Shown here in pieces: positions 29,643 through 38,649 of a stretch of 58,639 nt of DNA. Within the stretch, counting starts at the first letter, position 1. Every line of letters starts with the position of its first letter. Both the position numbers and the translations under genes were made by a program. The notes below the pieces were generated by a model. It was not told the DNA's origin. It saw nothing but the letters and a program-made list of their open reading frames with translations, and ran no database searches. This DNA comes from Burkholderiaceae bacterium (GTDB taxonomy: Bacteria > Pseudomonadota > Gammaproteobacteria > Burkholderiales > Burkholderiaceae), in contig CANJBQ010000013.1 of the NCBI GenBank assembly GCA_947472645.1, positions 1 through 58,639 of the forward strand, written 5' to 3'.

Positions 29643-29927
29643 ATGACAAGCAGTAAAAGAGAAATTATTTCTGTAGATCCAATGCATACCGCCAAGACTC
29701 TTGTTTTGGTTTATATGTGCTTCTCTTTACCAGTGATCGGTCTATTTTTTATCGATGCGTACTTTCGATATGGAGAGATTCCATTATTTGTAGTTTTGTA
29801 CGGCGTATTTCTGAACGTCGTCTTTGGCTTTCTGATCCTTTGGCTAGCCTGTAAAGTCTATAACTGGGTCGCCGGCAAATTTGGCGGTATTGAGCTCGAC
29901 CTCAAAGAAATTCCCGAAGAAGATTAA
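29643..29927 (+). CDS. Small membrane protein of unknown function
   Basis: I do not recognise a named family. The 94-aa product has two hydrophobic segments (about residues 19-38 and 46-70) joined by a short polar loop with FRYGE, then a short amphipathic stretch and an acidic tail ending PEED. An AAGAG stretch precedes the ATG. It is 40 nt after moeA. Its TAA interleaves with the TAA of the convergent dehydrogenase gene in the tetranucleotide TTAA. The regular codon use and clean membrane topology support a real gene. Confidence 0.75.
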   Translation: MTSSKREIISVDPMHTAKTLVLVYMCFSLPVIGLFFIDAYFRYGEIPLFVVLYGVFLNVVFGFLILWLACKVYNWVAGKFGGIELDLKEIPEED

Positions 29928-30919
29928 TCACCTTTCCAAGCCTCTGCATTAATGAGGCTCGGTGGACGTTGTAGCTGCAACCCTGCCATTAAATTATCAA
30001 TCGCTAAATGCATCATCGCTAAACGCGTCTTTTTCGTGGCACTCCCAATGTGCGGCGCTAAAACGATATTAGAAACCTCTAATAAACGCGGGTTAACATT
30101 CGGCTCGCCTTCATAAACATCTAATCCTGCTGCAAAAATGACATTATCAGCCAATGCCTGGGCAAGCGCGTTTTCATCCACAATCCCGCCACGAGCAAGA
30201 TTGATCAGTGTAGCCGTCGGCTTCATCATGGCTAACTGTTTGGCACCAATCAAGTGATGGTTTTCTGCTACATAAGGCATCACCAACATGACGTGATCAG
30301 CGCGCTGTAATAACTCTTCTTTGGTCACATAAGTGGCTTGATATGCTTTTTCAATGTCGGGAGATAAGCGGGTTCGGTTGTAATAAATGACGTCCATTCC
30401 AAATGCCAAAGCACGCTTAGCAATGGCTTGCCCAATGCGCCCCATACCCATAATCCCTATGGTTGAGTGATGAACATCAACACCGAGCCTGCCACCTAAA
30501 GACCAATTTTTCCATTGCCCATCGCGTAACCAGCGCTCACTCTCAGATAAACGTCTTGCGGCTGCCATTAACAACATAAAACCCATATCTGCCGTCGTAT
30601 CTGTTAATACATCGGGAGTATTCGTCGCTAAAATACCCCGTTGCGTTAACACTTGAATATCTAAATTATTAAAGCCAACAATCATATTAGAGACAATCTT
30701 TAATCGACTAGCTCCCTGAATCGCTTGTGCATCAATCCGCTCACTACCTGTGACGAGAGCCCCATCAACGCCATTTAAACGCTGCGCCAGCTCTGTTGGG
30801 TCTAAGGGTAATATTTGATCGTTATAGTCTACTTGGGCAAATGTATTGAGTCGCTCGATACCCTCAGGAAAGATTTGCCTTGCAACGAGAACTTTAGGTA
30901 GAGTCGAATTTTGAGGCAT
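29924..30919 (-). CDS. D-2-hydroxyacid dehydrogenase, glyoxylate/hydroxypyruvate reductase-like
   Basis: The 331-aa NAD(P)-dependent enzyme has the GxGxxG motif IGIMGMGRIGQAIAKR near residue 154, catalytic Arg in NLARGGIVDE, Glu in DVYEGEPNVNP and His in LAPHIGSATKKTR. It is closest in style to GhrB / glyoxylate reductases, which reduce glyoxylate, hydroxypyruvate or 2-ketogluconate. The exact substrate cannot be fixed from sequence. It is a single gene, convergent with the small membrane protein and divergent from fdxA. Confidence 0.92.
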   Translation of the reverse strand: MPQNSTLPKVLVARQIFPEGIERLNTFAQVDYNDQILPLDPTELAQRLNGVDGALVTGSERIDAQAIQGASRLKIVSNMIVGFNNLDIQVLTQRGILATNTPDVLTDTTADMGFMLLMAAARRLSESERWLRDGQWKNWSLGGRLGVDVHHSTIGIMGMGRIGQAIAKRALAFGMDVIYYNRTRLSPDIEKAYQATYVTKEELLQRADHVMLVMPYVAENHHLIGAKQLAMMKPTATLINLARGGIVDENALAQALADNVIFAAGLDVYEGEPNVNPRLLEVSNIVLAPHIGSATKKTRLAMMHLAIDNLMAGLQLQRPPSLINAEAWKGD

Positions 30920-31080
30920 ACACTTTCTCCAATTAACAACAAAACTTTATTTTAGAGGAAAGGCGCACTCCCCCCAAAAGATATCCCTATGCTCACAATG
31001 TATAAGGAAATTCATCCCCAGGAACGATGTAAGGGTTATTTATACGTTAAAATACGATTTTTAGACCAATTTAAAAAACT

Positions 31081-31404
31081 ATGACTTACGTTGTTACCGA
31101 ATCTTGCATTAAATGCAAATATACTGATTGTGTTGATGTCTGCCCCGTGGATTGTTTTCGAGAAGGACCTAATTTTCTCGTGATCGATCCAGATGAGTGC
31201 ATCGATTGCGCTGTTTGCGTCCCAGAATGTCCTGTCAATGCGATTTATGCAGAAGATGATGTTCCCGGTGATCAGCAACACTTTATTTCGCTCAACCTTG
31301 AACTCGCCCGCTCATGGAAGTCCATTACAAAGTCCAAAGGCTCTCTACCTGAAGCTGAAGAGTGGAAAGACGTTAAAAACAAGTTAGAGCAACTAGTACG
31401 TTAA
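31081..31404 (+). CDS. fdxA: Seven-iron ferredoxin FdxA
   Basis: This small electron carrier is of the 3Fe-4S plus 4Fe-4S type. The N-terminus has Cys9, Cys17, Cys21 and Cys25 ([17 protein letters not shown]) and a second motif [12 protein letters not shown] near residues 40-51, as in Azotobacter ferredoxin I. The length is 107 aa. The next gene, a ferredoxin-NADP reductase, starts 39 nt downstream and is its likely partner. The 161-bp gap upstream is AT-rich and has no clear promoter match that I can defend. Confidence 0.95.
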   Translation: MTYVVTESCIKCKYTDCVDVCPVDCFREGPNFLVIDPDECIDCAVCVPECPVNAIYAEDDVPGDQQHFISLNLELARSWKSITKSKGSLPEAEEWKDVKNKLEQLVR

Positions 31405-31443
31405 TTTTTCGCTGTACTCGCTAAATTTTTTTTAGGATCGTTC

Positions 31444-32511
31444 GTGTCCGAAATTTCGCCATCCACGCAGACAGGTATTATCGAAACCGAGGCTCTGATC
31501 GTTGGAGCTGGTCCTGTTGGTTTATTCCAAATCTTTCAACTAGGCCTTCTGGAAATAAGTGTCCATGTGATTGACTCCTTAGGCGTGATCGGTGGCCAAT
31601 GTGTCGAGCTCTATCCCGATAAGCACCTTTATGATATTCCAGCCATCCCGTTTTGTACCGGACAAGAGTTGATTGATCGCCTGCAAGAACAAATTAAACC
31701 TTTTCACCCTACTTTTCACTTAGGTCAAGAAGTTGCAGAATTAACCCAACAAGCTGATGGTCGATTTTTAGTCGTTACTTCTAAAAAAAGACGATTCTTG
31801 GCCAAGACGATCTTTATCGCCGCAGGAGTTGGTGCATTCCAAGTTCGAACTCTCAAAATACAGGGAATTGAAAAATTCGATCACCAACAATTGTTCTACA
31901 CCATTCAAGATCCTGATTTATTTCATCATCAGAATATCGTGATTTGTGGAGATAATGAAATAGCCCTCGACTGGGCAATTCATTTTGTGGGTAAAGCTCA
32001 AAGCGTCACATTAATCCATCGTCGCGATAGCTTTAAAGCACCTTCAGCCAAAGTGTCCCTCATAAAAGATCTTTGTTCACAGAACAAAATGCAATTTAAA
32101 GTAGGGCAAATTACTGGCTTTGAAGAAAATCATGATCGCTTAATGCACCTCCAAATCACTGGTTCAGACGGCCTTACCGACCTAATACCTTTAGATATAT
32201 TGCTCGTCTTTTTAGGACTCTCACCAAAACTAGGCCCAATTGCTGATTGGGGCTTGGATATCGAACGCAAACAAGTTGTCGTGGATACCGAACGATTTTC
32301 CACCAATATTCCAGGTATCTTTGCGGTTGGCGATATCAACACGTACCCCGGCAAGAAAAAGTTAATCCTGTCCGGCTTTCATGAGGCAACACTTGCCGCA
32401 TTTGCCGCCAAGGAATCTTTATATCCAGAACAAAAAATCCATTTGCTGTACACCACCACATCCCCAAAACTTCATAAAATTCTTGGTGTAGAAACCCCTA
32501 CTTTCGACTAG
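31444..32511 (+). CDS. Ferredoxin--NADP reductase, thioredoxin-reductase-like (type 2)
   Basis: This FAD enzyme would pass electrons between NADPH and ferredoxin, most simply the FdxA encoded just upstream. The FAD motif [16 protein letters not shown] is near residue 18 and the second Rossmann segment [16 protein letters not shown] near 160. No CxxC redox centre is seen, which separates it from thioredoxin reductase. The C-terminal [15 protein letters not shown] motif is typical. It is 355 aa from a GTG start. Confidence 0.94.
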   Translation: MSEISPSTQTGIIETEALIVGAGPVGLFQIFQLGLLEISVHVIDSLGVIGGQCVELYPDKHLYDIPAIPFCTGQELIDRLQEQIKPFHPTFHLGQEVAELTQQADGRFLVVTSKKRRFLAKTIFIAAGVGAFQVRTLKIQGIEKFDHQQLFYTIQDPDLFHHQNIVICGDNEIALDWAIHFVGKAQSVTLIHRRDSFKAPSAKVSLIKDLCSQNKMQFKVGQITGFEENHDRLMHLQITGSDGLTDLIPLDILLVFLGLSPKLGPIADWGLDIERKQVVVDTERFSTNIPGIFAVGDINTYPGKKKLILSGFHEATLAAFAAKESLYPEQKIHLLYTTTSPKLHKILGVETPTFD

Positions 32512-32563
32512 GAAATAGGGTTTTTGACTGTTACTGACATAGAATTTCCTGTATGGTTTAGGT

Positions 32564-33256
32564 ATGCCTATTGAATACGCCTCCCTGATTGATAACCTCA
32601 TAGCTATCATCATTATTGACCTGGTCCTTGCCGGTGATAATGCCATATTGATTGCACTAGCCACTAAAAATTTAGAGCCTGCTTTGCAGCGCAAGGCCAT
32701 CCTCTGGGGCTCGATCGGCGCTATTGTGATTCGTACCGTCATGACCATCATGGCAGTGCAGCTTTTAAAAATCCCTGGACTGAGCGCGATTGGTGGTATC
32801 GCCCTTCTCCTGATTGCTTATCAATTGATGACGGATAATGATAGTGGTCACGAGGGTACCCCAAATGCAACCTTTTGGGGAGCAATGAAGACGATTATTA
32901 TTGCTGATGCTGTTATGGGAGTTGATAACGTACTGGCTGTAGCAGGAGCGTCTGAAGGAAATATACCTCTCGTTATTTTTGGTTTAGTTGTTAGCGTGCC
33001 AATCGTGATGTTTGGTAGTCAAATTCTCTTAAAACTGATGGAAAAGTATTCTTGGATCATCTACATTGGTGGCGCCGTTCTCGTCATCACCGGCGTAAAA
33101 ATGATTGGTTATGAAAAATTACTTTCTGAATATTTTAACAACCCACAATATCCATTCATCGAATATATTTTGATGGTGATTTGTCTAACTGTGATCATTG
33201 GATTGGGTTGGCGTGCGCGGTCAAAAAAATTGCCAATACCAACCAGCAAAATCTAG
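32564..33256 (+). CDS. TerC family integral membrane protein
   Basis: TerC-family proteins (YjbE/Alx/MeeF-like) are linked to manganese export and metal homeostasis. The 230-aa product has about seven hydrophobic segments and the two family signatures: LVLAGDNAILIALA near residue 21 and IIADAVMGVDNVLAVAGAS near 110, with buried acidic residues. Only 52 nt separate it from the reductase gene, and no yybP-ykoY riboswitch is visible there. Confidence 0.93.
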   Translation: MPIEYASLIDNLIAIIIIDLVLAGDNAILIALATKNLEPALQRKAILWGSIGAIVIRTVMTIMAVQLLKIPGLSAIGGIALLLIAYQLMTDNDSGHEGTPNATFWGAMKTIIIADAVMGVDNVLAVAGASEGNIPLVIFGLVVSVPIVMFGSQILLKLMEKYSWIIYIGGAVLVITGVKMIGYEKLLSEYFNNPQYPFIEYILMVICLTVIIGLGWRARSKKLPIPTSKI

Positions 33257-33287
33257 GTCTATTTGCAGTTTTAGCCTAAAATAAGCC

Positions 33288-34082
33288 ATGGATTCTTACT
33301 TACATATGATGCGCCACGTTCTCGATCACGGCGCAAAAAAAACCGATCGAACTGGTACTGGTACCCTTTCGGTCTTTGGCCACCAAATGCGCTTTGATTT
33401 GGCCAAAGGTTTTCCTATGGTCACTACCAAAAAATTACACTTAAAATCAATTATTTACGAATTATTATGGTTCCTCAAAGGCAGTACCAATAATAACTGG
33501 CTCAAAGAACGGGGAGTCTCCATTTGGAATGAGTGGGCAAAACCAGATGGTGAACTTGGCCCGATTTATGGCTATCAATGGCGCTCGTGGCCGACACCAA
33601 GTGGACAGCACATTGATCAAATTAGCCAAATTATTGAACAAATCAAGAAAACTCCAGACTCTCGCAGAATCATCGTCTCCGCCTGGAATGTTTCTGATAT
33701 TCCGTCAATGGCCCTCGCCCCATGCCATGCTTTCTTTCAATTCTATGTGGCTGATGGCAAGCTATCTTGTCAGCTCTATCAAAGAAGCGCCGATATCTTT
33801 TTGGGAGTGCCCTTTAATATCGCTAGCTATGCACTACTCACCCATATGGTTGCCCAACAAACGGGACTTGAAGTCGGTGATTTTGTATGGACCGGTGGTG
33901 ACTGCCATTTGTACCTCAACCATTTAGAGCAAGTCGATCTACAACTATCACGCGCGCCTTTACTCCTGCCTCAACTGGTGATCAAACGTCAACCCGATAG
34001 CATCTTTGACTATGAGTATGAAGACTTTGAAGTCGTTGGATACGAATGTCATCCAGCGATCAAAGCGCCTGTAGCTATCTAA
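33288..34082 (+). CDS. thyA: Thymidylate synthase
   Basis: ThyA methylates dUMP to dTMP with methylene-tetrahydrofolate. It is 264 aa, the same length as the E. coli enzyme. The nucleophile is Cys146 in [11 protein letters not shown], with [17 protein letters not shown] and DCHLYLNH after it. The stop codon overlaps the folA start in TAATG, so the enzyme that oxidises folate and the one that reduces it again are translationally coupled. Confidence 0.98.
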   Translation: MDSYLHMMRHVLDHGAKKTDRTGTGTLSVFGHQMRFDLAKGFPMVTTKKLHLKSIIYELLWFLKGSTNNNWLKERGVSIWNEWAKPDGELGPIYGYQWRSWPTPSGQHIDQISQIIEQIKKTPDSRRIIVSAWNVSDIPSMALAPCHAFFQFYVADGKLSCQLYQRSADIFLGVPFNIASYALLTHMVAQQTGLEVGDFVWTGGDCHLYLNHLEQVDLQLSRAPLLLPQLVIKRQPDSIFDYEYEDFEVVGYECHPAIKAPVAI

Positions 34083-34585
34083 TGGAAATGATTATCATTG
34101 TGGCTAGGTCCACCCAGGGTGTCATTGGAAGAGATAACGAACTTCCATGGCGCTTGCCTGCCGATTTAGCTCACTTTAAACAGACAACCTTAGGCTCGCC
34201 AATTATCATGGGTCGCAATACTTGGGAATCTTTAGGGCGCGCCTTGCCCGATCGACGCAATATCGTCATCAGTCGTACCAAAGGTTTTTCTCCTGAAGAT
34301 GCAGAAGCCTTCACATCTCTTGAGGATGCTATCGTCGCTTGCAATTCGGTTGAAAAATTGTTCATTATTGGTGGTGCACAAGTGTATGAGCAAGCCATTG
34401 AGCTCGCCGATAAAATGATTATTACTGAAGTCGAAATTGATACAGTGGGAGATGCCCATTTCCCAGAATTCGATGAAGAAAAATGGCGAATTACTTCCAT
34501 AGATGATCACCCAAGCGCACCAGACCCTAAAAACGCAGGGCAACAATTCCCAGCGTATTCTTTTGTTACTTACGAGCGCAAATAA
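34082..34585 (+). CDS. folA: Dihydrofolate reductase
   Basis: DHFR regenerates tetrahydrofolate after the ThyA reaction. The 167-aa protein starts [20 protein letters not shown]. It has the LPWRLPADLAHFK motif with the catalytic acidic residue, IMGRNTWESLGRALPDRRN, and LFIIGGAQVYEQAI. The ATG at 34082 is chosen over an earlier in-frame codon because it overlaps the thyA stop. The last 20 bases overlap the 3' end of the convergent TPR gene. Confidence 0.97.
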   Translation: MEMIIIVARSTQGVIGRDNELPWRLPADLAHFKQTTLGSPIIMGRNTWESLGRALPDRRNIVISRTKGFSPEDAEAFTSLEDAIVACNSVEKLFIIGGAQVYEQAIELADKMIITEVEIDTVGDAHFPEFDEEKWRITSIDDHPSAPDPKNAGQQFPAYSFVTYERK

Positions 34586-35972
34586 ACCCATCTAAGTCGT
34601 TGATCACATCATCGATCACTCCCTGCCAGTCTCCAGGAGATTCCTGAAAGTAGAGTTTTGCGGTGGGATACCAAACCGTATCAGATCGATGCTGTAACCA
34701 ACGCCAACAACCATCAAATCGATTGAGTATCCACACGGGTTTACCCATCGCCCCAGCCAAATGAGCCACTGCAGTATCTACGGTGATCACAAGATCAAGT
34801 TGCTCAATGATGGCCGCAGTATCTGCAAAATCTTCAAAACCAAGGTCTTTGATACGAAAATCACTTTGAGGATGATCTTTTCTATAAGTCTCTAATTCTA
34901 AAATCGCATGCTCACCTTTTTGTAAATGATAAAAAGTGATGTCTGGGCGCTGTAATTGCGAAAATAATTCGAGTGGAATATTTCGACGTTGATGTGTTGC
35001 CCAAGTTTGCGGCATTGACTCACGCACACCGCCTTGCCATACCAAACCTATCTTCAACTGATTCGGATCTTGAATCATGGGCTGCCACTGTGTGATCTTT
35101 TGTGGATCAGCTCGTAAATAGGCTTCACTAGCGTAATCCTTTTCCAACAAATCGAGGAGATAAGGCAGACTCATCAGCGGGGTCACCACATCAACGCCAT
35201 GTGCTTGCTCTTTTGTAGAAATGATTTGATCAACACCCTCGATATTGGATAGAGTCCGTTGAAGCGCCTCAGGAACTTGGAGGATCACTTTCGCACCTAA
35301 TCGTTGAATATTTTTAGCAAAACGACAAAATTGAATCGTGTCCCCAAATCCTTGTTCGGCCATCAACAACACTGTTTTCCCATGAATAGATTCGCCTTTC
35401 TTCCACAGAAATTCAGCAAATTCTTTTGGGAATGTCTGTTGGATAAAATGTTGATCTTTTAGACGCGACTCAAACGCTTGCCAACCTTGCTGATATTGAC
35501 CAAGGAGCAAATGACATAAACTGAGTCCCCAAAGCGCGCTCGCCTGCAAAGGATCATAAGAGCAAGCTTTTTTAAAAGCAACGCAGGCCTGATCAAGCTG
35601 TCTTTCTTCATACAACACCACGCCAAGGTTGTTCCAGGCTTGTACCATCTGCGGATCCAGTTGCAAAGTACGCTCATAACTCTGGCGAGCTAACTCAAAT
35701 TGGTTCATGTCGCGAAGTACATTACCTCGATTGAGGTAAGCATCAGCATAATCAGATTGATGCTCAATCGCTTGATCAAAATAATGCAGTGCATGAGGGA
35801 GGTCATGAATGGCTTGATAAGCCAAAGCACAATTAAAATAAATGGCTGAATAACTAGGCTCGATTAATACGGCTTTTTGGTAGAGGGTAATCGCCTCCTT
35901 AAATTGACCTGACGCAAAAAGTTGATTTGCTTGCAAGCCCAACTCTTTTGCAGAATCAATCGAGCGAATCAT
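34566..35972 (-). CDS. TPR protein with C-terminal glycosyltransferase-like domain
   Basis: The 468-aa protein has about five tetratricopeptide repeats (residues 5-180; for example ALHYFDQAIEHQSDYADAYL). A C-terminal domain follows that resembles GT9/GT41-like glycosyltransferases, with IGLVWQGG, IIEQLDLVITVDTAVAHLAGAMG and the WRWL...WYP stretch. Such TPR-glycosyltransferase proteins are widespread; acceptor and sugar are unknown. The start is the ATG at 35972 with an AGGG site seven bases upstream, rather than a TTG further out. It follows pmbA on the same strand and overlaps folA at its 3' end. Confidence 0.82.
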   Translation of the reverse strand: MIRSIDSAKELGLQANQLFASGQFKEAITLYQKAVLIEPSYSAIYFNCALAYQAIHDLPHALHYFDQAIEHQSDYADAYLNRGNVLRDMNQFELARQSYERTLQLDPQMVQAWNNLGVVLYEERQLDQACVAFKKACSYDPLQASALWGLSLCHLLLGQYQQGWQAFESRLKDQHFIQQTFPKEFAEFLWKKGESIHGKTVLLMAEQGFGDTIQFCRFAKNIQRLGAKVILQVPEALQRTLSNIEGVDQIISTKEQAHGVDVVTPLMSLPYLLDLLEKDYASEAYLRADPQKITQWQPMIQDPNQLKIGLVWQGGVRESMPQTWATHQRRNIPLELFSQLQRPDITFYHLQKGEHAILELETYRKDHPQSDFRIKDLGFEDFADTAAIIEQLDLVITVDTAVAHLAGAMGKPVWILNRFDGCWRWLQHRSDTVWYPTAKLYFQESPGDWQGVIDDVINDLDGFICARK

Positions 35973-35985
35973 CCTACAACCCTGA

Positions 35986-37350
35986 TTATGACCCGCCAAT
36001 CATCATTTCACGAATGAGTATCGAACCACACTCTTTCGTGCCACGAACGAGTGTGTCAGAGCCTATGGCTTCAATATCTAAAAACATTTGTTTGAGATTG
36101 CCGGCAATCGTGATGCCCTCTACAGGATATGCGATCACACCATTTTCGATCCAGTAACCAAATGCCCCCCTCGAGTAATCACCGGTCACATAATTAACAC
36201 CCTGACCCATGAGCTCAGTAACCAATAAGCCTTTACCAATTGATTTTGCTAAGGCTGGTAAATCGTGACTAGGTTTCGTTCTCGTACTGGTTAATTTAAG
36301 ATGATGCGCACCTCCTGAGTTGCCGGTGGTTTTCATCCCCAACTTGCGTGCTGAATACGTTGACAAAAAATACCCATTCACAACACCAGAAGAAACTACC
36401 TGACGCGCGACAGTTTTAACGCCCTCATCATCAAAAGGAGTACTGCCACTTTCACGCAGTCGATGCGGATCTTCGTCAATATTGAGATGATTCGCAAAAA
36501 CTTGCTGACCTAAACAATTTAATAAAAAACTCGATTGGCGATATAAAGAACCTCCAGAAACTGCTTGAACAAAAGCGCCTAATAAACCAATTGCAATCGG
36601 GGCTTCAAAAATCACAGGACATTTTTGGGTAGGAATCGACCTTGCCCCTAGTCTTGATAAAGCACGGTGTGCCGCATATTGACCAATAGCCTTTGGATCA
36701 GCTAAATCTTGCGGCAAACGTGATGATGAGTACCAGTCATCCCGTTGCATGGGCGCACCTTTACGTTTACTGCTACTCGCAATTGGCGCACAAGAAATGT
36801 AATGACGTGAAAAAGGATAGCCTGCTAAAAAGCCATTACTCGTTCCCATCTGAAAGTGCGTTTGATTGGCAGCAATTGATGCGCCATCACTATTGGTAAT
36901 CAACGGATTGACTGCATATGCCGCCGCTTCTGCGCGCTTTGAAATCTCTACCGCTTCTTCAACCGATAAATCCCATGGATGAAAAAGATCTAAGTCTTTA
37001 GGATTTTTTTCAAGTAACTCTTCTTCAGCTAGACCCGCAAAAGGATCTGGTGCAGTGTATCTAGCGATATCGTAAGCAGCTTGAATAGTTCGATGAATTG
37101 AGTCAGGTGAAAAATCACTTGTACTAGCATTACCCCGTTGCTGACCTATGAAGACACTAATGCCCATGGATTTATCAACACTTCGTTCAATCGTCTCCAC
37201 CTCACCACAACGAACCGAAACGGATAAGCCGTGGCCCTCGGAAACTTCGCAAGCAGCGTCTGTAGCACCTAAGGATTTTGCTGTTTGTAGCGCGCCTTGA
37301 ATGATCTCTTGAAACTCAAAGGCAGAATATGTGAAAATTTTATTGGTCAT
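35986..37350 (-). CDS. pmbA: Metalloprotease PmbA (TldE)
   Basis: PmbA is the partner of TldD in a zinc protease that processes microcin and CcdA-type peptides. It lacks the metal motif of TldD, as is normal. Conserved stretches are SVSVRCGEVETIERSVD near residue 40, LDLFHPWDLSVEEAVE, and NYVTGDYSRGAFGYWIENG near the end. The start is the ATG at 37350 (454 aa, MTNKIFTYSAFE), matching family length. The frame is open for 43 more codons, but that part overlaps mog and has no family match. tldD is not in the window. Confidence 0.94.
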   Translation of the reverse strand: MTNKIFTYSAFEFQEIIQGALQTAKSLGATDAACEVSEGHGLSVSVRCGEVETIERSVDKSMGISVFIGQQRGNASTSDFSPDSIHRTIQAAYDIARYTAPDPFAGLAEEELLEKNPKDLDLFHPWDLSVEEAVEISKRAEAAAYAVNPLITNSDGASIAANQTHFQMGTSNGFLAGYPFSRHYISCAPIASSSKRKGAPMQRDDWYSSSRLPQDLADPKAIGQYAAHRALSRLGARSIPTQKCPVIFEAPIAIGLLGAFVQAVSGGSLYRQSSFLLNCLGQQVFANHLNIDEDPHRLRESGSTPFDDEGVKTVARQVVSSGVVNGYFLSTYSARKLGMKTTGNSGGAHHLKLTSTRTKPSHDLPALAKSIGKGLLVTELMGQGVNYVTGDYSRGAFGYWIENGVIAYPVEGITIAGNLKQMFLDIEAIGSDTLVRGTKECGSILIREMMIGGS

Positions 37351-37381
37351 TCCATTATCATAGCGATTATTTGCAACATTG

Positions 37382-38020
37382 ATGAAAAAGCCTATGACAA
37401 ATGCTATCGCTAACGAAAAAAAAATCAATACAGTTCGTATTGGTCTTGTCTCTATCTCGGATCGTGCCTCTTCAGGCATTTATGAAGATCTGGGCATTCC
37501 CGCACTTGAAACATGGTTAAAAAAAGCACTTTCCAGTCCTTTTGAGATCGTTTCACGGCTCATTGCCGATGAATCTGAACTTATTACCCAAACACTTATT
37601 GAGCTTGTCGACAAAGAGCGCTGTGACCTTGTTCTAACCACAGGTGGCACAGGCCCTAGTCGACGTGATGTCACGCCTGAAGCCACCTTAGCTGCGGCTA
37701 CTCGTGAAATGCCGGGCTTTGGTGAACAAATGCGCCAAATTAGCCTACGCTTTGTGCCAACAGCGATTCTTTCTCGTCAGGTAGGAGCCCTTCGTGAAAT
37801 CGAGGGACATAGCGCTTTAATCATAAACCTGCCCGGTCAACCGAAGGCGATTGCAGAAACTCTAGAGGGTCTAAAAGACGCTGATGGCAAAGTGGTTACT
37901 CCAGGCATCTTTGCCGCAGTACCATACTGTGTTGATTTGATGGGTGGGCCCTATATCGAAACTCAGGAGTCCGTGGTCAAAGCATTTCGACCAAAGTCGG
38001 CTCTAAAACCCACCATCTAA
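37382..38020 (+). CDS. mog: Molybdopterin adenylyltransferase Mog
   Basis: Mog adenylates molybdopterin before MoeA inserts molybdate. The 212-aa protein has RIGLVSISDRASSGIYED near the N-terminus, LVLTTGGTGPSRRDVTPEAT, and INLPGQPKAIAETL. It starts at the ATG at 37382; an ATG at 37394 is also possible. It is divergent from pmbA with only 31 nt between the starts, so promoters must reach into coding sequence. darP (yjgA), often found between pmbA and mog in this group, is missing. Confidence 0.95.
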   Translation: MKKPMTNAIANEKKINTVRIGLVSISDRASSGIYEDLGIPALETWLKKALSSPFEIVSRLIADESELITQTLIELVDKERCDLVLTTGGTGPSRRDVTPEATLAAATREMPGFGEQMRQISLRFVPTAILSRQVGALREIEGHSALIINLPGQPKAIAETLEGLKDADGKVVTPGIFAAVPYCVDLMGGPYIETQESVVKAFRPKSALKPTI

Positions 38021-38061
38021 ACACTGTCCTACAACCCATACCGCGAGTGTAGGAAATGCCT

Positions 38062-38622
38062 TCAGCTGTGAGGGGTTCTAAAGAAGTGCTCTCGGTAATA
38101 GCGTAGCTCTTCAATCGACTCCACAATGTCTGCATAAGCTGTATGCGCTTGTTTTTTTGTAAAGTTTTTAGCCACCTCAGGTTGCCAACGCTTACAGAGC
38201 TCTTTCACGGTTGAAACGTCGATATTACGATAGTGGAAATACGCCTCTAATTTGGGCATATAACGCGCCATAAAACGACGATCTTGATGAATGGTGTTGC
38301 CACACATGGGCGATACCCCTGACTTCACATGCAATGCTAGAAAATCTAAACAGATTTGTTCCGCTTGCTCTTCAGTCGTAGTTGAGGCAAAAACTTTATC
38401 AATTAACCCAGATTTACCATGGGTCCCCTGATTCCAAGAGTCCATCGCGTCCATCAAAGATTTTTCTTGATGAATCACCACTACAGGACTTTCTGCAACA
38501 ATTTCTAGATCACCATCAGTAATAATCATGGCTAATTCTAAGATTCGCTCTTTTTCAGGGTTTAGACCCGACATCTCCATATCCAACCAAATTAAACGGT
38601 CTTTTTTAAGTTCTGTGTTCAA
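38062..38622 (-). CDS. orn: Oligoribonuclease
   Basis: Orn is a DEDDh exonuclease that degrades 2-5-nt RNAs, including pGpG. The motif [19 protein letters not shown] holds the first Asp and Glu, [17 protein letters not shown] the central Asp, and [18 protein letters not shown] the last His/Asp. No ATG exists before the first motif. Both upstream choices are TTG: 38622, which gives 9 residues before LIW as in relatives (186 aa), and 38649, which would abut the divergent protease start. I prefer 38622. Confidence 0.94.
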   Translation of the reverse strand: MNTELKKDRLIWLDMEMSGLNPEKERILELAMIITDGDLEIVAESPVVVIHQEKSLMDAMDSWNQGTHGKSGLIDKVFASTTTEEQAEQICLDFLALHVKSGVSPMCGNTIHQDRRFMARYMPKLEAYFHYRNIDVSTVKELCKRWQPEVAKNFTKKQAHTAYADIVESIEELRYYREHFFRTPHS

Positions 38623-38649
38623 ATCGCATCTCGCTTCTATAATTAACAA

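Noticed and set aside
32512..32563. Possible manganese riboswitch or strong promoter before the TerC-like gene
   Set aside because: The spacer is only 52 nt, too short for a yybP-ykoY aptamer. A TTGACT is present, but no -10 is found at the right distance.
33529..33927. Open frame of 132 codons in a second frame inside thyA
   Set aside because: It overlaps the catalytic core of thymidylate synthase in another frame on the same strand and has no start signal or known similarity.
35986..37479. Extended pmbA start with an apparent N-terminal membrane segment
   Set aside because: The extra 43 codons overlap the divergent mog gene and do not match PmbA. The ATG at 37350 restores normal family length.
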